Shown: positions 1 through 11,019, counted from the first letter of the stretch. The stretch: DNA of 64,000 nt from Pseudofabraea citricarpa (GCA_029641185.1 JAPWGK010000025.1:434001-498000); one strand, 5' to 3'. The notes: a model not told the origin generated them from the sequence alone. Program-made: numbers and translations.

Positions 1-1655
1 ACCCGTGGTCCTCGAGCCCAAATAGCCAGAGCGATGCTATGTTTCCGGTCCCGCATTGCGAGTATCTCGTCTATGTGCAGGTTCATCCGATCTCAGCCCA
101 GTTCATGAACAAGCTGGATGATTTCCCAAGAGATCTGAAGAGTCCGCTGAATGCCATGCGCCAATTTGAGGAAGAGCTTCGTTTCCCTACTGGTGCCCCA
201 GTCGATGAGGTCCCTAAACTTCAGATGTCGGCTGTTCTTCTGTCGCCAGATTGCGGGTTTATGCTGGAATCGAAAGGACCTCCGACTTTTGCTCCCGTAG
301 AAGGAGAACATCTTGTAGGTATGAAACAAGAGATTTGGCTGCAGAGTGTTCGAAACTGGCTACTCATCTTTGGTGTTGTTCTCTTTGGTCAGATCCTCAT
401 TCTGAAGGTGCAGATGAAGGAGGCTTCAACCCCTTCAACTATTGCTCGGATCAGTTTGTTCACTGCCGGAATTATGGTCATGGCAGATTCGTTGATATTC
501 GCAAGCTTTTCTCTATTGAGTGCTACTGCTCCGAATATCTTCCCTGCGGCTCTTCTGACCTCCTTTTCTGCCTTGTTATCGGTGGCTCTGGGGGTTCGCT
601 TCACACTGGCGCTTCACAAGGCTCAAGAACCCGAGAGGAGAGAACGAGAGAGAGTGCGAGCAGCTGCTGAGGCTGCCTTGATTGCCTCAAGACCTGTACC
701 AACTCCAACCGTGGTCGTCACCCCAGCAGGTGCCGATACTTTGCCAGCACCAGTCACTTCCGCCAGCGCTCGCAATAACGAGCTTCCTATTATTATACCT
801 TCGGATCAAGACGTCGATGCTGAGATTGCTGAGGTCGCAAATGCTGCATCAGCAGTTCCTCGTCCACCACCAACTCCGGGCCAATTAATTCAGCCACCTC
901 CTCCTCGGGGTGTTTCTGAGTTTGCCGCTATCTACGGCCAATTTGTTCTTGTCCTGTCCTTCCTCCTCTTCTTGACACTGTCTTCTGTGTCTTGGTCCGT
1001 ACCTTTCCGAACGGCTTACATCCACATCCTCTCGTTCGTCTATCTCTCCATCTGGCTGCCTCAAATCTATCGCAACGTGGTTCGGAATTGTCGAAAGGCG
1101 CTCCTGTGGAAGTTCATCATTGGGCAATCCGTCCTACGCTTGCTCCCGTTCGCCTACTTTTATCTGCGAGAGGATAATATTCTATTCGCTCGCACTGATT
1201 GGAAGGCTTTCACGGTATTGGTGGGATGGGTCTGGATACAGATCTGGGTATTGGTTGCGCAAGAGATTCTCGGCCCGCGTTGGGGATTGCCCAAACACTG
1301 GTACGAAGAAGGATGGGACTACCATCCTGTCCTTCGTGAAGACAATGTCGAAGCTGGTGGACTCCCCATCGGACTCGTGCAGATCCCCGACTCGCCTACA
1401 CAGACGCATTCTGGCGGCGAAAAGAAACACAACGCTCGAAGCGTCGACTGCGCAATCTGCATGCAGGTTCTTGAAGTTCCCGTCGTCGCAGCAGGCGAGG
1501 ACAATGAGATCGCTGGTGGAGTCGCTGGCATGCTGGCCAGACGAGCGTACATGATCACGCCCTGTCGACACGTCTTCCATAGTCACTGTCTGGAGGGCTG
1601 GATGAGGTTCAGGTTGCAGTGCCCAATCTGTAGAGAGAACCTGCCGCCGCTGTAA
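1..1655 (+). CDS. dsc1: DSC E3 ubiquitin ligase subunit 1 / Tul1-type transmembrane RING protein (5' partial)
   Basis: The reading frame is open from the left edge (frame of base 3) to the stop at 1653-1655, so the gene starts outside the window; about 550 C-terminal residues are visible. At least seven hydrophobic segments follow one another, beginning near base 345. A ~100-residue Pro/Ala-rich loop separates the third and fourth. The protein ends in a RING-H2 finger (bases 1449-1648): CAIC, a long spacer, CRHVFHSHC, then CPIC. The long spacer containing ARRAYMITP is typical of Tul1/Dsc1. In the family this is the catalytic subunit of the Golgi/endosomal Dsc complex, which ubiquitinates membrane proteins and in many fungi activates SREBP by proteolysis. 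No intron is seen in this part. Identity is firm; the luminal N-terminus cannot be assessed. Confidence 0.93.
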   Translation, partial: PWSSSPNSQSDAMFPVPHCEYLVYVQVHPISAQFMNKLDDFPRDLKSPLNAMRQFEEELRFPTGAPVDEVPKLQMSAVLLSPDCGFMLESKGPPTFAPVEGEHLVGMKQEIWLQSVRNWLLIFGVVLFGQILILKVQMKEASTPSTIARISLFTAGIMVMADSLIFASFSLLSATAPNIFPAALLTSFSALLSVALGVRFTLALHKAQEPERRERERVRAAAEAALIASRPVPTPTVVVTPAGADTLPAPVTSASARNNELPIIIPSDQDVDAEIAEVANAASAVPRPPPTPGQLIQPPPPRGVSEFAAIYGQFVLVLSFLLFLTLSSVSWSVPFRTAYIHILSFVYLSIWLPQIYRNVVRNCRKALLWKFIIGQSVLRLLPFAYFYLREDNILFARTDWKAFTVLVGWVWIQIWVLVAQEILGPRWGLPKHWYEEGWDYHPVLREDNVEAGGLPIGLVQIPDSPTQTHSGGEKKHNARSVDCAICMQVLEVPVVAAGEDNEIAGGVAGMLARRAYMITPCRHVFHSHCLEGWMRFRLQCPICRENLPPL

Positions 1656-2379
1656 ATAAAATGCGTTGATTGCATCTTGGGAGCGATGGCGTTTGGGATT
1701 CGAATGAATGTTAGTTAGAAGAAATGAATTAGCTTTCAAGGTTTTGGGAAAGGGAAACGTGACGTGTATGTAGTCTTGATTGCGTCTCTTATCGGTAGAG
1801 CGAGCCGATGGATTATGCACAAAAGGCACAGTAGCCACATGGACTGCATTTCCGTACCTGAGCTTAATCTCAAAGTAGTGAAGTGTCACCAGTACTTTGT
1901 ACAATGTGATAAATCACGTCACATGGCCCCCTATCGCCCCTCCCCCACTACTTCCTTGTTCGTAGAATTATCATCGTGACTTGAGAAATAGAGATCAGAG
2001 TATCAAACCACATGTCTTGTCCACGCATCCCCAAAACCCACTGCGGAACCCTCTCCAACTGTCATCAGATGCGTGCGTGGATGACCCTTGAATGTAGCCT
2101 CGTCGCTTCGGGCCTTGTGCCTCTCGCTCGCTCGCAGCCTCGCGAGTCTATTTTTGACAGATACGAATTGCTTACTTACACGACCCTGCAACGAACAAGT
2201 GGGTGTGGGATCTCGACATAAAAAAAACATAACAAACAATCAACAAACACTGCAACTCGAAATGTCGGCTATCTTATGAGCCCAGCTCTCCCGCACGCAT
2301 GAACCTCAGCCGCCGTCTCGACCCTCGATCGCACCGCGCCCGCGATCCTGACCTGACGTCCGTTCTCCTATGATGAGTG
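1656..2379. other. Intergenic: DSC1 3' flank and IRS4 promoter/leader
   Basis: No gene is supported. An A-rich stretch (2219-2256) and a C-rich leader precede IRS4, and two tiny upstream ORFs lie in the last 120 bases (listed separately). The ORFs seen on either strand lack codon structure or family resemblance. Confidence 0.6.
2262..2279 (+). promoter_or_regulatory. Upstream ORF 1 in IRS4 leader
   Basis: ATG at 2262 opens a five-codon ORF (MSAIL) ending in TGA at 2277-2279, about 100 bases before the IRS4 start. If it is within the transcript it would tax scanning ribosomes. The transcript start is unknown. Confidence 0.4.
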
Positions 2380-2390
2380 ATGCCTGTTGA
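2370..2390 (+). promoter_or_regulatory. Overlapping upstream ORF 2 across the IRS4 start
   Basis: Two consecutive ATGs at 2370 and 2373 open a six-codon ORF (MMSDAC) that stops at 2388-2390, out of frame with IRS4. It overlaps the IRS4 ATG at 2380, so initiation at these ATGs would bypass the main start. Translation of IRS4 may therefore depend on leaky scanning. Confidence 0.45.
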
Positions 2391-4065
2391 ATCTACCACA
2401 TCCCCCTACGGCAAGGATGCAACTCCGGCTCCCAAGCAGCAGAACGCGGCCCTGACTGGAGCTGCGCGAGCCTTTGGCAAGAAGCCTCCCGTCAAACCGA
2501 AACCCGTCATCAACAGCTACAGCGGCAATCATGGCGCCCTGGCTGCAGCAAAACGAGCCTCTCCCTCCAGAAACACTCCCCTTCCTCGGCCGGACCAGCC
2601 GGCAGGCGACCAGAGCCTGGTCTATCAGAAGAGCGGGAGCAGCATTGGCAGCGAGAACGATTGGGAGCACAGCGCCTTTCTCCAGCGCAGGATGGGAACC
2701 GGTGGACATCTGCAACCTCCCTCGTCTTCGCGCGACCATTCGAAATCTCCCTCCTTCATAGCTGCTGCTCTGGCGGCCTCTAGATCTGTACCCGCCAGCC
2801 CGAACCACACCGGTCAGCAGCAGCTCTCGCCAGCAGCTCTGCAGAAGCTGGCGGGTTATTCGAGACGTTCTTCGGCGTCAGTGAGGAGTGGGAGCTCGAA
2901 AGGAAGCTCGGATCATGTCCTCGATACAACTCCCATACCTCCGACGACATCACTGATTGGAATGTTTGAGCGAAATGCCGGGAGTGAACCAGCTCAGAAG
3001 AAGAAGGCTCCTGCGAAGCCGGTGAGGAAACCCATACCAGAACCAGAGAAGCTGCTGCCTTCACCCGCGATTCCGCCATCGACAGCTCCTGCACCGGTCA
3101 CACCTGTCAAGAAACCTGGACCTGCTATCCACTCACCTAAACCTGTACGGCCGCAGTCCATAGTAGACAGTCCACATACTTTCCAGTCTCCAAAACAAGT
3201 ACCTATGCCGAGACCGGGTTCTGCTCCGGGCATCAGATCAAAACCAATCCCAATACCTCCAAAGCCAAAATCTAAGCCTGAAGTACAGAAGGTCGAAGAT
3301 CAAGCTTCATCTAACGATTCCTTCGTATCTGCATCTGACTACCAACCATCGATCCATGCCCGATACGGCCAGCGAGCACGAACGCCATCTGTCACCTCTT
3401 CGCCACGGAACCGCAATATAGATTCTCTAGCTAATGCCATCGTCGCCTCATCACTCGCATCATCTCGAGCAGTTTCCCCCTCCAGGAGCATCAACTCAAC
3501 AGGCTACCCACCACCACCGCCGCCCGCACGGCGACATCTCTTCCACAACACCAAAGAAGACGCACGCACCCCGTCGCCAGCGAAGAGCGGCCTCCGGACC
3601 ACGATGCGCAAGCCTCCCAAGCCCGACGAGGAAGACGACGCCGAGCGTCGACGCGGCCGCAAGCACCTGATGAAGAAGCACCCCAACAAGCACCACGAGG
3701 GGGACCGCAAGCGCTGGCGCGACGAGATCACGCCGCGCGAGCGGAAGCGCTACGAAGCCGTGTGGGCCTCGAACCGCGGCCTGTACCCATCATCTTCAGC
3801 GGGTGCCTCAGAGATCTCCGTCTGCAACCTCATCGTGCGCGACATCTTCTCGCGCTCCCGCTTGCATGCCGACGAGCTCGAGGAGGTCTATTCCCTCGTC
3901 GACAGGGCCGAGTCCGGCCGCTTGCTCAAGGAAGAGTTCGTCGTTGGCCTCTGGCTTATCGATCAGCGGCTCAAGGGTCGCAAGCTGCCTATCCGCGTTA
4001 GCGATTCGGTCTGGAGGAGCGCGTCGGGTGTGCTGGGCGGGATTAAAGTGAGGAAGGTGAAGTAG
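2380..4065 (+). CDS. irs4: IRS4-like EH-domain protein
   Basis: Single-exon gene of 561 residues. The start is the ATG at 2380; a frame-consistent GTG at 2377 is not a fungal start. The N-terminus (NAALTGAARAF) matches the usual beginning of the family. Residues 20-430 are low-complexity and rich in Ser, Pro and Lys, with poly-Pro. A basic segment follows, and an EH domain occupies roughly residues 465-555 (GLYPSS, IVRDIFSRSRL, LLKEEFVVGLWLIDQRLKG). In yeast, Irs4 and its paralogue Tax4 bind the inositol-5-phosphatase Inp51, controlling PI(4,5)P2, cell-wall integrity and autophagy. The EH domain would bind NPF-type peptides. The family call is strong; the function is transferred from yeast. 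Confidence 0.88.
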   Translation: MPVESTTSPYGKDATPAPKQQNAALTGAARAFGKKPPVKPKPVINSYSGNHGALAAAKRASPSRNTPLPRPDQPAGDQSLVYQKSGSSIGSENDWEHSAFLQRRMGTGGHLQPPSSSRDHSKSPSFIAAALAASRSVPASPNHTGQQQLSPAALQKLAGYSRRSSASVRSGSSKGSSDHVLDTTPIPPTTSLIGMFERNAGSEPAQKKKAPAKPVRKPIPEPEKLLPSPAIPPSTAPAPVTPVKKPGPAIHSPKPVRPQSIVDSPHTFQSPKQVPMPRPGSAPGIRSKPIPIPPKPKSKPEVQKVEDQASSNDSFVSASDYQPSIHARYGQRARTPSVTSSPRNRNIDSLANAIVASSLASSRAVSPSRSINSTGYPPPPPPARRHLFHNTKEDARTPSPAKSGLRTTMRKPPKPDEEDDAERRRGRKHLMKKHPNKHHEGDRKRWRDEITPRERKRYEAVWASNRGLYPSSSAGASEISVCNLIVRDIFSRSRLHADELEEVYSLVDRAESGRLLKEEFVVGLWLIDQRLKGRKLPIRVSDSVWRSASGVLGGIKVRKVK

Positions 4066-4096
4066 ATTGAGGAGGAAGGGAAGAAGGGAAGGAGGA

Positions 4097-4119
4097 AGAA
4101 AGAAAGAAAGAAAGAAAGA
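4097..4119. repeat. (AAAG)n microsatellite
   Basis: About six units of GAAA immediately 3' of IRS4, followed by GATA/GGAT-type units up to about 4160. Confidence 0.8.
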
Positions 4120-4321
4120 GCTTGGTAGATTAGATAGATGGATAGATGGATGGCTGGATGTGTGATAATTAGAGCGGACTTTTTCTGGTCTATTTACTTA
4201 GCTCTTCTTCTGCCCTCTGGAGAAGGAGTTCTTTTTTCTTTCTGATTTTTCTTTGTCTCTTCTGTCGGTTGGTTGGTTGTTGGTTGGATGGATAGGTGGC
4301 TGCTTGTCGTACGTACCTTGC

Positions 4322-4322
<1 letters not shown>

Positions 4323-4356
<34 letters not shown>
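4323..4356. repeat. (CT)n microsatellite
   Basis: About 17 perfect CT units, followed by GTTC and ATGT short repeats to about 4447. Confidence 0.9.
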
Positions 4357-4359
<3 letters not shown>

Positions 4360-5645
4360 TGCCTGTTCGTTCGTTCGTCCGTTCGTCTTTACAATACCCC
4401 CTCTGAGTATGTCCGTCCTGTATGTATGTATGTACTGTCTATGTATGTCTATGTGCCTCTTCATCTCTCTAGAGGTAAAGACTCAAGATAAAATCAAGAA
4501 ATATAAACATAAATTGTAGAATCTTCTCTCCCCTTTCGGATTTCATCCTCGGATAAGAGCTGTAGAATGGCATGGGGTGTGATGGAGTTGAGAGGTTTGA
4601 TTTAAATGTGAGGAAGTGAGATTTCTTTTCTTTTCTCTTTTTTTTTTTTTTCTCAAGGGGTGTTTTGGAGGATACTTGGGACTTGCAGGATACAGGGGGA
4701 GGAAAAGTTCGAGTTGTTTTCTCGCAGGTTTGGGTGTCTTTGGTTCTTCTGAGTGTGAATGTGAATGTGATTGTGAAGGATAAATCAAGTCAGCAAGAGC
4801 AAGGGAGTATAGAGAGTGAGAGACCCCGGACAAAAGTTAAGCGAGGAAGCGAACAAGAGCAAGAAAGGAGAACTTTTGACGAGGAAATACTTCGCTAGAG
4901 TGCCTTTCTCTTTAGGAATAGTCATATCATCCTTGGGTCTTCGGATACTTGTTGTGGATTCTGATTTTTCTTTTTCCTTTTTTCTTTTCTTTGCATTTTT
5001 CTTTTCTCGTTCTTCGTTGCCTGGTCTGCTTGTGTGTTTTTGCGGGTTGTCTCATGGAGTGCTGAGATATCACACGCTTTTTTTCATCTTTTTTTTTTTT
5101 TAGGTAGTTACTTACTTGTGATGCTACGAAGAGGTGGTGTCTGAATATGTATGTATGTATGTATCGTGTGAGAGCTTTTTGGATTTGTTGATTTGTGAGG
5201 CAGAGGTGGGAGGGAGTCAACTGGCTTATTCGAAAATTGTTAGCGAGGTTCAGCCCGTGAGTGACTAGTATTTGGTTATCTGGTTTTAATATCGTATGCG
5301 TTTTATTTTCATGGTTTGAGTAGATTGAGTACTAATAATTAGCTATGTTACTTACATGTTTGTGATTAGGGGGAAAGAAATTAGTAGCATGTTAGTAAGT
5401 CAAAGACTATATAGCTCTCTAACCAAACAGAACATAGCTAATTATCATGAACTCATGAACTGCATGCTTGAGAAACTTAACTCGATCTATAATCAAATCT
5501 CAACATGATGTTAATACATACGCATGTAATACATGATTTTCACCTCCCTATTCGCCATGCTTGTAAAAACTCTACCAAGTTCTATAGACCTCCCAAACGC
5601 CATGGTATAAATAATCCGTAAACACAACTCTACAAAACCACCGCA

Positions 5646-6963
5646 TCACCACTGCATGATATAATCCGTCGCGCCCGTGATCAGCTGCTCTAGATTCAAC
5701 CTCGTACTCCACACAATCATCTCAGTGAAACCCTTCTCGCGCATCACGTTCGGATCGGCACCGTCATTGATATCGCTATCCTTACTCACACTGCCAGCGG
5801 GGCGGTGATGATGGAACAGCTGAGGCTCGACAGAATAACAATTCAGATCCAAAAACCCATCTCGGCACAGATATGCCAGACTATTATCAAAGGCGAGATT
5901 CGCACCGGCTCTGATGCCGAGCGCCATGAGGATCTTCTGGGCGCCGCGGTACGAGACGCCGTAGCCAAAGGTGCACATGGGAGCGCCTGCTCTGTGCACC
6001 ATTCGAGTGTGTTCCGGATAGTCAGCCAGCGCCTTCAGCCACGGCTGCTGGGCCTTGGGCGCCACCGTCTCGTCGTCCGACATGATGTATTTCCGGTCGT
6101 CCTTCTCCGGGAGCACGTCGCCGCAGTGGCCCGGCCATAGGACGTCCCAGTCGTCGCCATACGGCGAGTGCTGTGCGCGTGTGGCTGCGATGTCAGATAC
6201 TGACCGGACGCCCCTTGCGAACTCGGGCAGTTGGGACAGCAGCCGGATGTCCCAGTCTACATCGTCTTCCAGGATGAAAGCCGAGGCTAAGTTGTTCTCG
6301 ACGACGCTGCAGGGCGGAGCATGAATTAGTAAATCACAACCCAGCCCGGCATACAGGTGTTCTGAAATTGAGAGGCTGCACAAACCTGCGGATTACGTTC
6401 ATGTGGGTTCGCCATGAACCTAGAACGCCCCCTCGAAGATCAAGTCCCTGCGGTTATTTAGCACTTGCACACCAAGCTTTTTTCTTCTTCTCTCTTGTGG
6501 ACTTACAGGTGGTCGGACTTTATCAGGAACATCGTCTCCCTTGAGGGCATCTACGAACTCGACTTCGAACCCCGTCAAAGAAGCCGACAGCAGCATGGAA
6601 TCTTTCTTATCCGAGCGCTCCTTGAGTCCCAGGACATAGATCTTCTCGAACTAGTAGCGAGGCGGTCAGATTGCAAGGCCAAAACAAACGACGAGGGGGA
6701 AGAGAGAGAGGGGCACATACTCCCAGCGTGGCATTACTCGACCGCCCGATTTCTGACGTCGTGTCGATTTTCGTCCTGCCCCAGGTCGCAGATTTGTAGT
6801 TGGGCCCGCTAAGACTCGCTGTCGAACCGGCCGAGCTTGACGACGTCGCTTTCTCTGACGTCGTGTCTAGAACGCCCGGAGGACTGCGTAGAGACAAGAG
6901 GATGAGGAGTGTGAGGATTCCACACACTCCTATCAAGTAGGGAGATGACTTTATTGCAATCAT
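5646..6963 (-). CDS. Glycosyltransferase family 25-like protein, type II membrane
   Basis: Four exons on the minus strand: 6963-6721, 6650-6507, 6447-6386, 6306-5646. Introns are 70, 59 and 79 nt with donors GTATGT, GTAAGT and GTTTGT. The joined CDS gives 369 residues. A hydrophobic stretch at residues 6-27 looks like a signal anchor, followed by a Ser/Thr-rich stem. Residues from 82 (FEKIYVLGLKERSDKKDSM) match the start of the GT25 / LPS-glycosyltransferase fold, and residues 163-167 (EDDVD) are the likely metal/nucleotide-sugar site. YGVSYRGAQKIL fits the family. Fungal members of this group are common and mostly uncharacterised. A Golgi-lumen sugar transferase is the inference; donor and acceptor are unknown. 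Confidence 0.85.
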
Positions 6964-8084
6964 GACTTTTCTTTTTGTGGCTCGCTGGAGGGGTTAGGCC
7001 ATGGATTGTCTGGACGCTGTGACGAAGACTTGGAGAGTTTAAAGAGTAAGTAGAGAGGGAGACTTTTAGATTTCCAGATTTAAAGAGATGCTAACGCTTT
7101 TTGCTTATGATCCATGGCTGCGTACTGTACGGAGTGCTCTCCCCGCGGCCCCTGGCCATGAGAGATTAGGGATATTGCTCCGGAGTTGGGGACTGATTGC
7201 TCTAACGGCGCTTAAATTTCATCAACCGTCAGGGAGACAACTCATGGTTCGATACTATGGTTCGTCAACTATGCTCCTCGTAGTGGGGGTTTGGGAATCC
7301 TGAGCAGGGTTGAATACACAGAGCAGGGGGGCACTCGAGCCGAAAGCAGAAGCTTGTGCATATCAACTACTGGAGCCGAGTGGCCCGTGAAATGACAGCG
7401 GCAATCATTCGACCCTCAGCCCAACCACGGATCGTGCTGTGTTTTAGCTCCTTCATTAACGTGGTCATCAACAAGGACTGGCCTGCTTCTTGCGCGCTTG
7501 GTTTTATTTTTTGCTACTGGCCGACTTTTCGGGCCATGTTCCGTTCATTCGGGAATGTCTCGACGTCTTTTATTAGAGACTTCTGTGACTGCTATCCTTC
7601 TTTTAAGCATTCGTTTCTCGGCCGTTGAAGCTAGAGGCTTGCCCGCCCCTAGCCAGGGTCTTGAATATTGATGTGCCTTAACCTTGAATGGAAGAACGTG
7701 CGCAGCGTGGAGTATGGAAGGCCCCCAGTCGCTAGCCGCAAGAAGGAGATTGCTCCGAAGGTGCCATTGAATGTCCGCTCTTAAGCGCGATAGGTCCGGC
7801 TTCGAGTCTTGCCATCTGCCAGGATGCCAGGTAACAAAATTCCAACATGACAGTCCTGTCTGATATGAGTTTTGAAATGAAGTGCTGGGTGTCCTGGCAC
7901 GGCAGCAGTTTTGGGGTTGGGCAAATAGCCCACTGCCCAGCGATGCTGCGGCCATCCTGAGTCGAACATATACATCGCGGTTGATCTTCAACTTGCATAT
8001 TTATCCACTCTTGTGGTCTTTTTCAAGCACGAGCTGGTCTCACAGAGGGAAAGTTGAAGGTCAAGTTCGTTACTGCTTGCCAGA
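6964..8084. other. Intergenic: divergent region between GT25 and the membrane-protein gene
   Basis: Must contain the promoters of two divergently transcribed genes. No clear TATA box is seen. ORFs of up to 148 codons on both strands show no family resemblance. I searched it for a signal-peptide exon for the gene at 8085 and did not find one. Confidence 0.5.
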
Positions 8085-9055
8085 ATGTCGCAGTTGTGGC
8101 TCTTCGAGACGCCCGTTTCTGTCAACGCTGGTGCTCTAGTTAGTGTTACTTGGAGCCCACGAACATTCAACTCGGTCAACTACGGCAACTTCACGCTGAA
8201 CTTGTGGATCCTGCGAGATGATTCAAGGGAGAACGAGATTGTAAATAGTTATGTACCTTCGTTGCTCTCGTGTAAGTCCTGGTGGCCTTCTTGTCAGCCG
8301 CTTTTTTCTAACTCGTCTCAGACAACCACAGTGTATTTGACAACTCGGTCCTGTGGTTGCCCTCTCCAAATGAGGTCGATGTCAATGTTACACAGGCTGG
8401 AGCCCATCAGATGGCGTGGGAGCAGACCAAGAACAACGTCGGGCAAAACCCTCTCAATACCACCTTCGAGGGTTTCTCACAGGGCTTCAATGTGAGAGGT
8501 TCGGCCTCGTCCAGTTCGTCATCTTCAAGTTCAACAGCCACAACATCGGCAACAGCAACAGAATCATCGACTAGCTCCTCGTCTTCAGCCCCAGCTACTA
8601 CAACGACCTCGTCCCCGGAAACAACACTCGTCATGTCAGGAACATTGTCGAACTATTTGCCCTCCCAAGTCAACAATCCGTCTTCTGCTCCAACGAGCAA
8701 GGATACTATCTTGGGTCTCAGCATCGGCCTGGGCTGTCTCCTGCTCCTCTGCATCGCAGGTGGATTTTGGGGGATCAGTAAATACCGTCGAGCACGCCAA
8801 AGGAGACTATCAATGCAGCCACCACCATTTCCACTTCTACAACCACCACAACCACAACCACCGCCACAGCCACAGCCACAGCCACTTCCACAACCACCAC
8901 AACCACAGCCACAGCCACCGCCGACACCGATAGCTTACACGATGGAGCCAAAAGCCAATTACATAATACAGAGTCGAGAGCTAGATGGAAGGTGGCAGCC
9001 AAGAGATACCTACCCTGTAGAGCTCCCGAACAATATCTATGTAGGGCACAATTAG
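8085..9055 (+). CDS. Single-pass membrane protein with Ser/Thr-rich stalk and P/Q-rich cytoplasmic tail
   Basis: Two exons, 8085-8271 and 8322-9055, with a 50-nt intron (GTAAGT..CTCAG); 306 residues. Residues 1-120 form a beta-rich ectodomain with several NxS/T sites (NFT, NHS, NVT, NTT). A Ser/Thr stalk follows, then one transmembrane helix (about 192-214, LGLSIGLGCLLLLCIAGGF) with a basic stop-transfer KYRRARQRR. The tail is rich in Pro and Gln, encoded by a CCA/CAG repeat, and ends with an ELDGR-type motif. The layout recalls fungal wall-stress or Mid2-like surface proteins, but no WSC domain is present. No signal peptide is visible; an in-frame stop lies just upstream at 8055. The start may therefore be incomplete. 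Function unknown. Confidence 0.75.
8816..8927. repeat. CCA/CAG trinucleotide and hexanucleotide repeat within the CDS
   Basis: Imperfect CCACAA / CCACAG / CCGCCA units that encode the Pro-Gln tail of the membrane protein. Such tracts commonly vary in length between strains. Confidence 0.8.
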
Positions 9056-11019
9056 ATGACAATCTGCGGAAACCCGTAGACGACGTTTGTCAAGTGCTGG
9101 CGAGAGCCTCGTCTTCTGTCGTGTAAAAAGTAGTCTAAATGATAACCAAATTTTGGCGACGCTTGGTTACAAGACTTATGATAATCAATGATCGGCAGAG
9201 CACGTTGAGTTCTTGAGAAATGCACCATGACCAATAATCCGTAGAACATGTTGAGTTCTCAACCACTGGGGCCGCTGTCAGACTGTGATCTCATGAAACC
9301 GAAGACATCTCCACCTCGCACCCGGTATAATTTTCGTGATAAACCCAGAGACCTGGTAAGTTAATCTCGGATTGGCAGAATAGGGGTCAGCAATGCAATG
9401 TGTCGCAGTTTCAGCACCGGTTTTGTTAGACAAGCCTGTTTTCTCTGCTACCGCTGCACCGGTTCAAGTGTGGTCTCGCCTTTAAGCGAGTACGCCTCCT
9501 GATTTTCGCGAGCACACGGACAAGGAGAGAATAGAAAGGGGCTAAGCTCATCTCCCTATGGTATACTTATGCTGCTTGGTCTCTTGTCGTTACAAGACTT
9601 GTTGACAATTAATTGATATTCTAGCACGGATGGAAAATCATCTTTTGCTCCTCACGCTATATCCAGTGATGGGTTAACCCGTGCTGGAGCGAGCGAAGCC
9701 GGTCCGGATCAATCGAATAAAATCTCGTGGTAGATTTCTGGGCACATGAGTGTGAAGGGCTTGCTCTTGGTATCGGGGCGGTGTTTCATATCGACATCGT
9801 GACACCGTTGTCGAGTTGGAAATACACATTGACTCTCTCCTTTACCCGAGACACCAGGGTCCACCAGGTTGAACTGCAGACTCCTGGAAATAATGTTGGT
9901 TGCTGTGTTTGTAATGATGAGATATCTGGGAGTCAGCATCCCTAGATATGCATGCTCGTCTACCTGCTCCCTCACTTGTTGCTCGCTAAGTGAGCCATCT
10001 CGTTAAGCTCACCATAACATGTCTGTCTAACCGTTTTGGAAAGCCCCCTGTGGTGCAAAACCGCAATGAGACAGATTATAAATAACATCAATATACTATC
10101 AAAGATACAGAGCATGATCTCGTACGAGTGGATCTTTCCGCTGGTTTCTTGAGTGACTTCAGCTTTCCCAAGGATGGTTCGGAACGAGAAAACACCTCTG
10201 ACTACGTATAGATAAATCCTCTTCTTAATAGGCAGCTCAGATCCATCTCTGACCTCGAAAGCTCTAGCTCATAAAGACGAAGAACGCAAATATGAATCAT
10301 TGAATGACAAGACCACCAGAAAGGTCGACGTATTCCACGCCTGTCCTCGGGTAATATCTTAAAAGCTCTACGCTATATTAAACAGAGCTAGATACTATCA
10401 ACCTAGAAATCAAGGTAACTAGTACTCGTTTTGCGAGCCTTGCAAGCCTTGCAATGCTTGCTTCTTGTCGACCCTTTTGTTTAGCCGAGGCTTGCTCGCT
10501 TATTAACCAACTCGAATAAAGTTATACACAAGGCTGAAAAGCTTGACCAAGTCGAAAAGAGAGATTTTCATGTAGCAACTGAGAAGGGACTTGATATTTC
10601 CAACAACACAAAACAGGCTCTTAATCAACTTCAACAGCTCAACCCTATAATTAGCCATAACGCTAATCATCAGCCTGAAGTCAGCACAAGTGGAACGGAC
10701 ACTTTGAGATCGACATTCGATGTTTTCAAAGAGGAATTCAGATCCCCGTGACTATGAGATAGCTACATATAATCTGATTGGTTTATCTATTCGTTGAGAC
10801 TAGACTTCAGCATGGGTACCCATTTCGAAGTTTAATTTTAAGAGAGCATAGACTTTGGCACGATATTCTGTCTTTATACATAAAGGCGCGCAACTACGAT
10901 AACCTAGAAGTTGGGATCGCAGCGTTGTAATAAAAATCACACAACATTGAAGAGTTCTCAAAGAACAAAAAAAACAAAAAAAAACAAACAGAAGAACCAG
11001 AAAGCTCAGTCTCCCACGC
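9056..11019. other. Intergenic: about 2 kb with possible gene relics
   Basis: No intact gene found between two convergent genes. A coding-like frame without ATG lies at about 10485-10751 (listed separately). An 88-codon minus-strand ORF (9975-9709) has no recognised features. GCAAGCCTT-type short repeats occur at 10433-10465. Confidence 0.5.
10485..10751 (+). pseudogene. Possible coding relic, unknown family
   Basis: A frame without any ATG runs from after a TAG near 10482 to the TGA at 10749-10751. It translates to a hydrophilic, helical-looking peptide (for example KAEKLDQVEKRDFHVATEKG and ALNQLQQLNPI). The composition looks like protein rather than random translation. No start codon or convincing splice context was found, so it may be a remnant or chance. 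Confidence 0.25.

Larger units (their letters stand above)
4066..5645. other. Intergenic: low-complexity 3' region between IRS4 and the GT25 gene
   Basis: This stretch lies between convergent genes. It holds AAAG, GGAT, CT and ATGT microsatellites and several poly-T/T-rich pyrimidine tracts (4620-4655, 4970-5010, 5078-5101). Open frames of up to 97 codons translate only these repeats and are rejected as genes. Confidence 0.6.

Noticed and set aside
1182..1904. 240-codon minus-strand ORF overlapping DSC1
   Set aside because: Antisense shadow of the RING-domain coding region.
4198..5220. Several 70-97-codon ORFs 3' of IRS4
   Set aside because: They translate CT, GAAA and poly-T repeats into low-complexity peptides.
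9709..9975. 88-codon minus-strand ORF
   Set aside because: Isolated, unrecognised, no splice partners found; kept only as part of the intergenic description.
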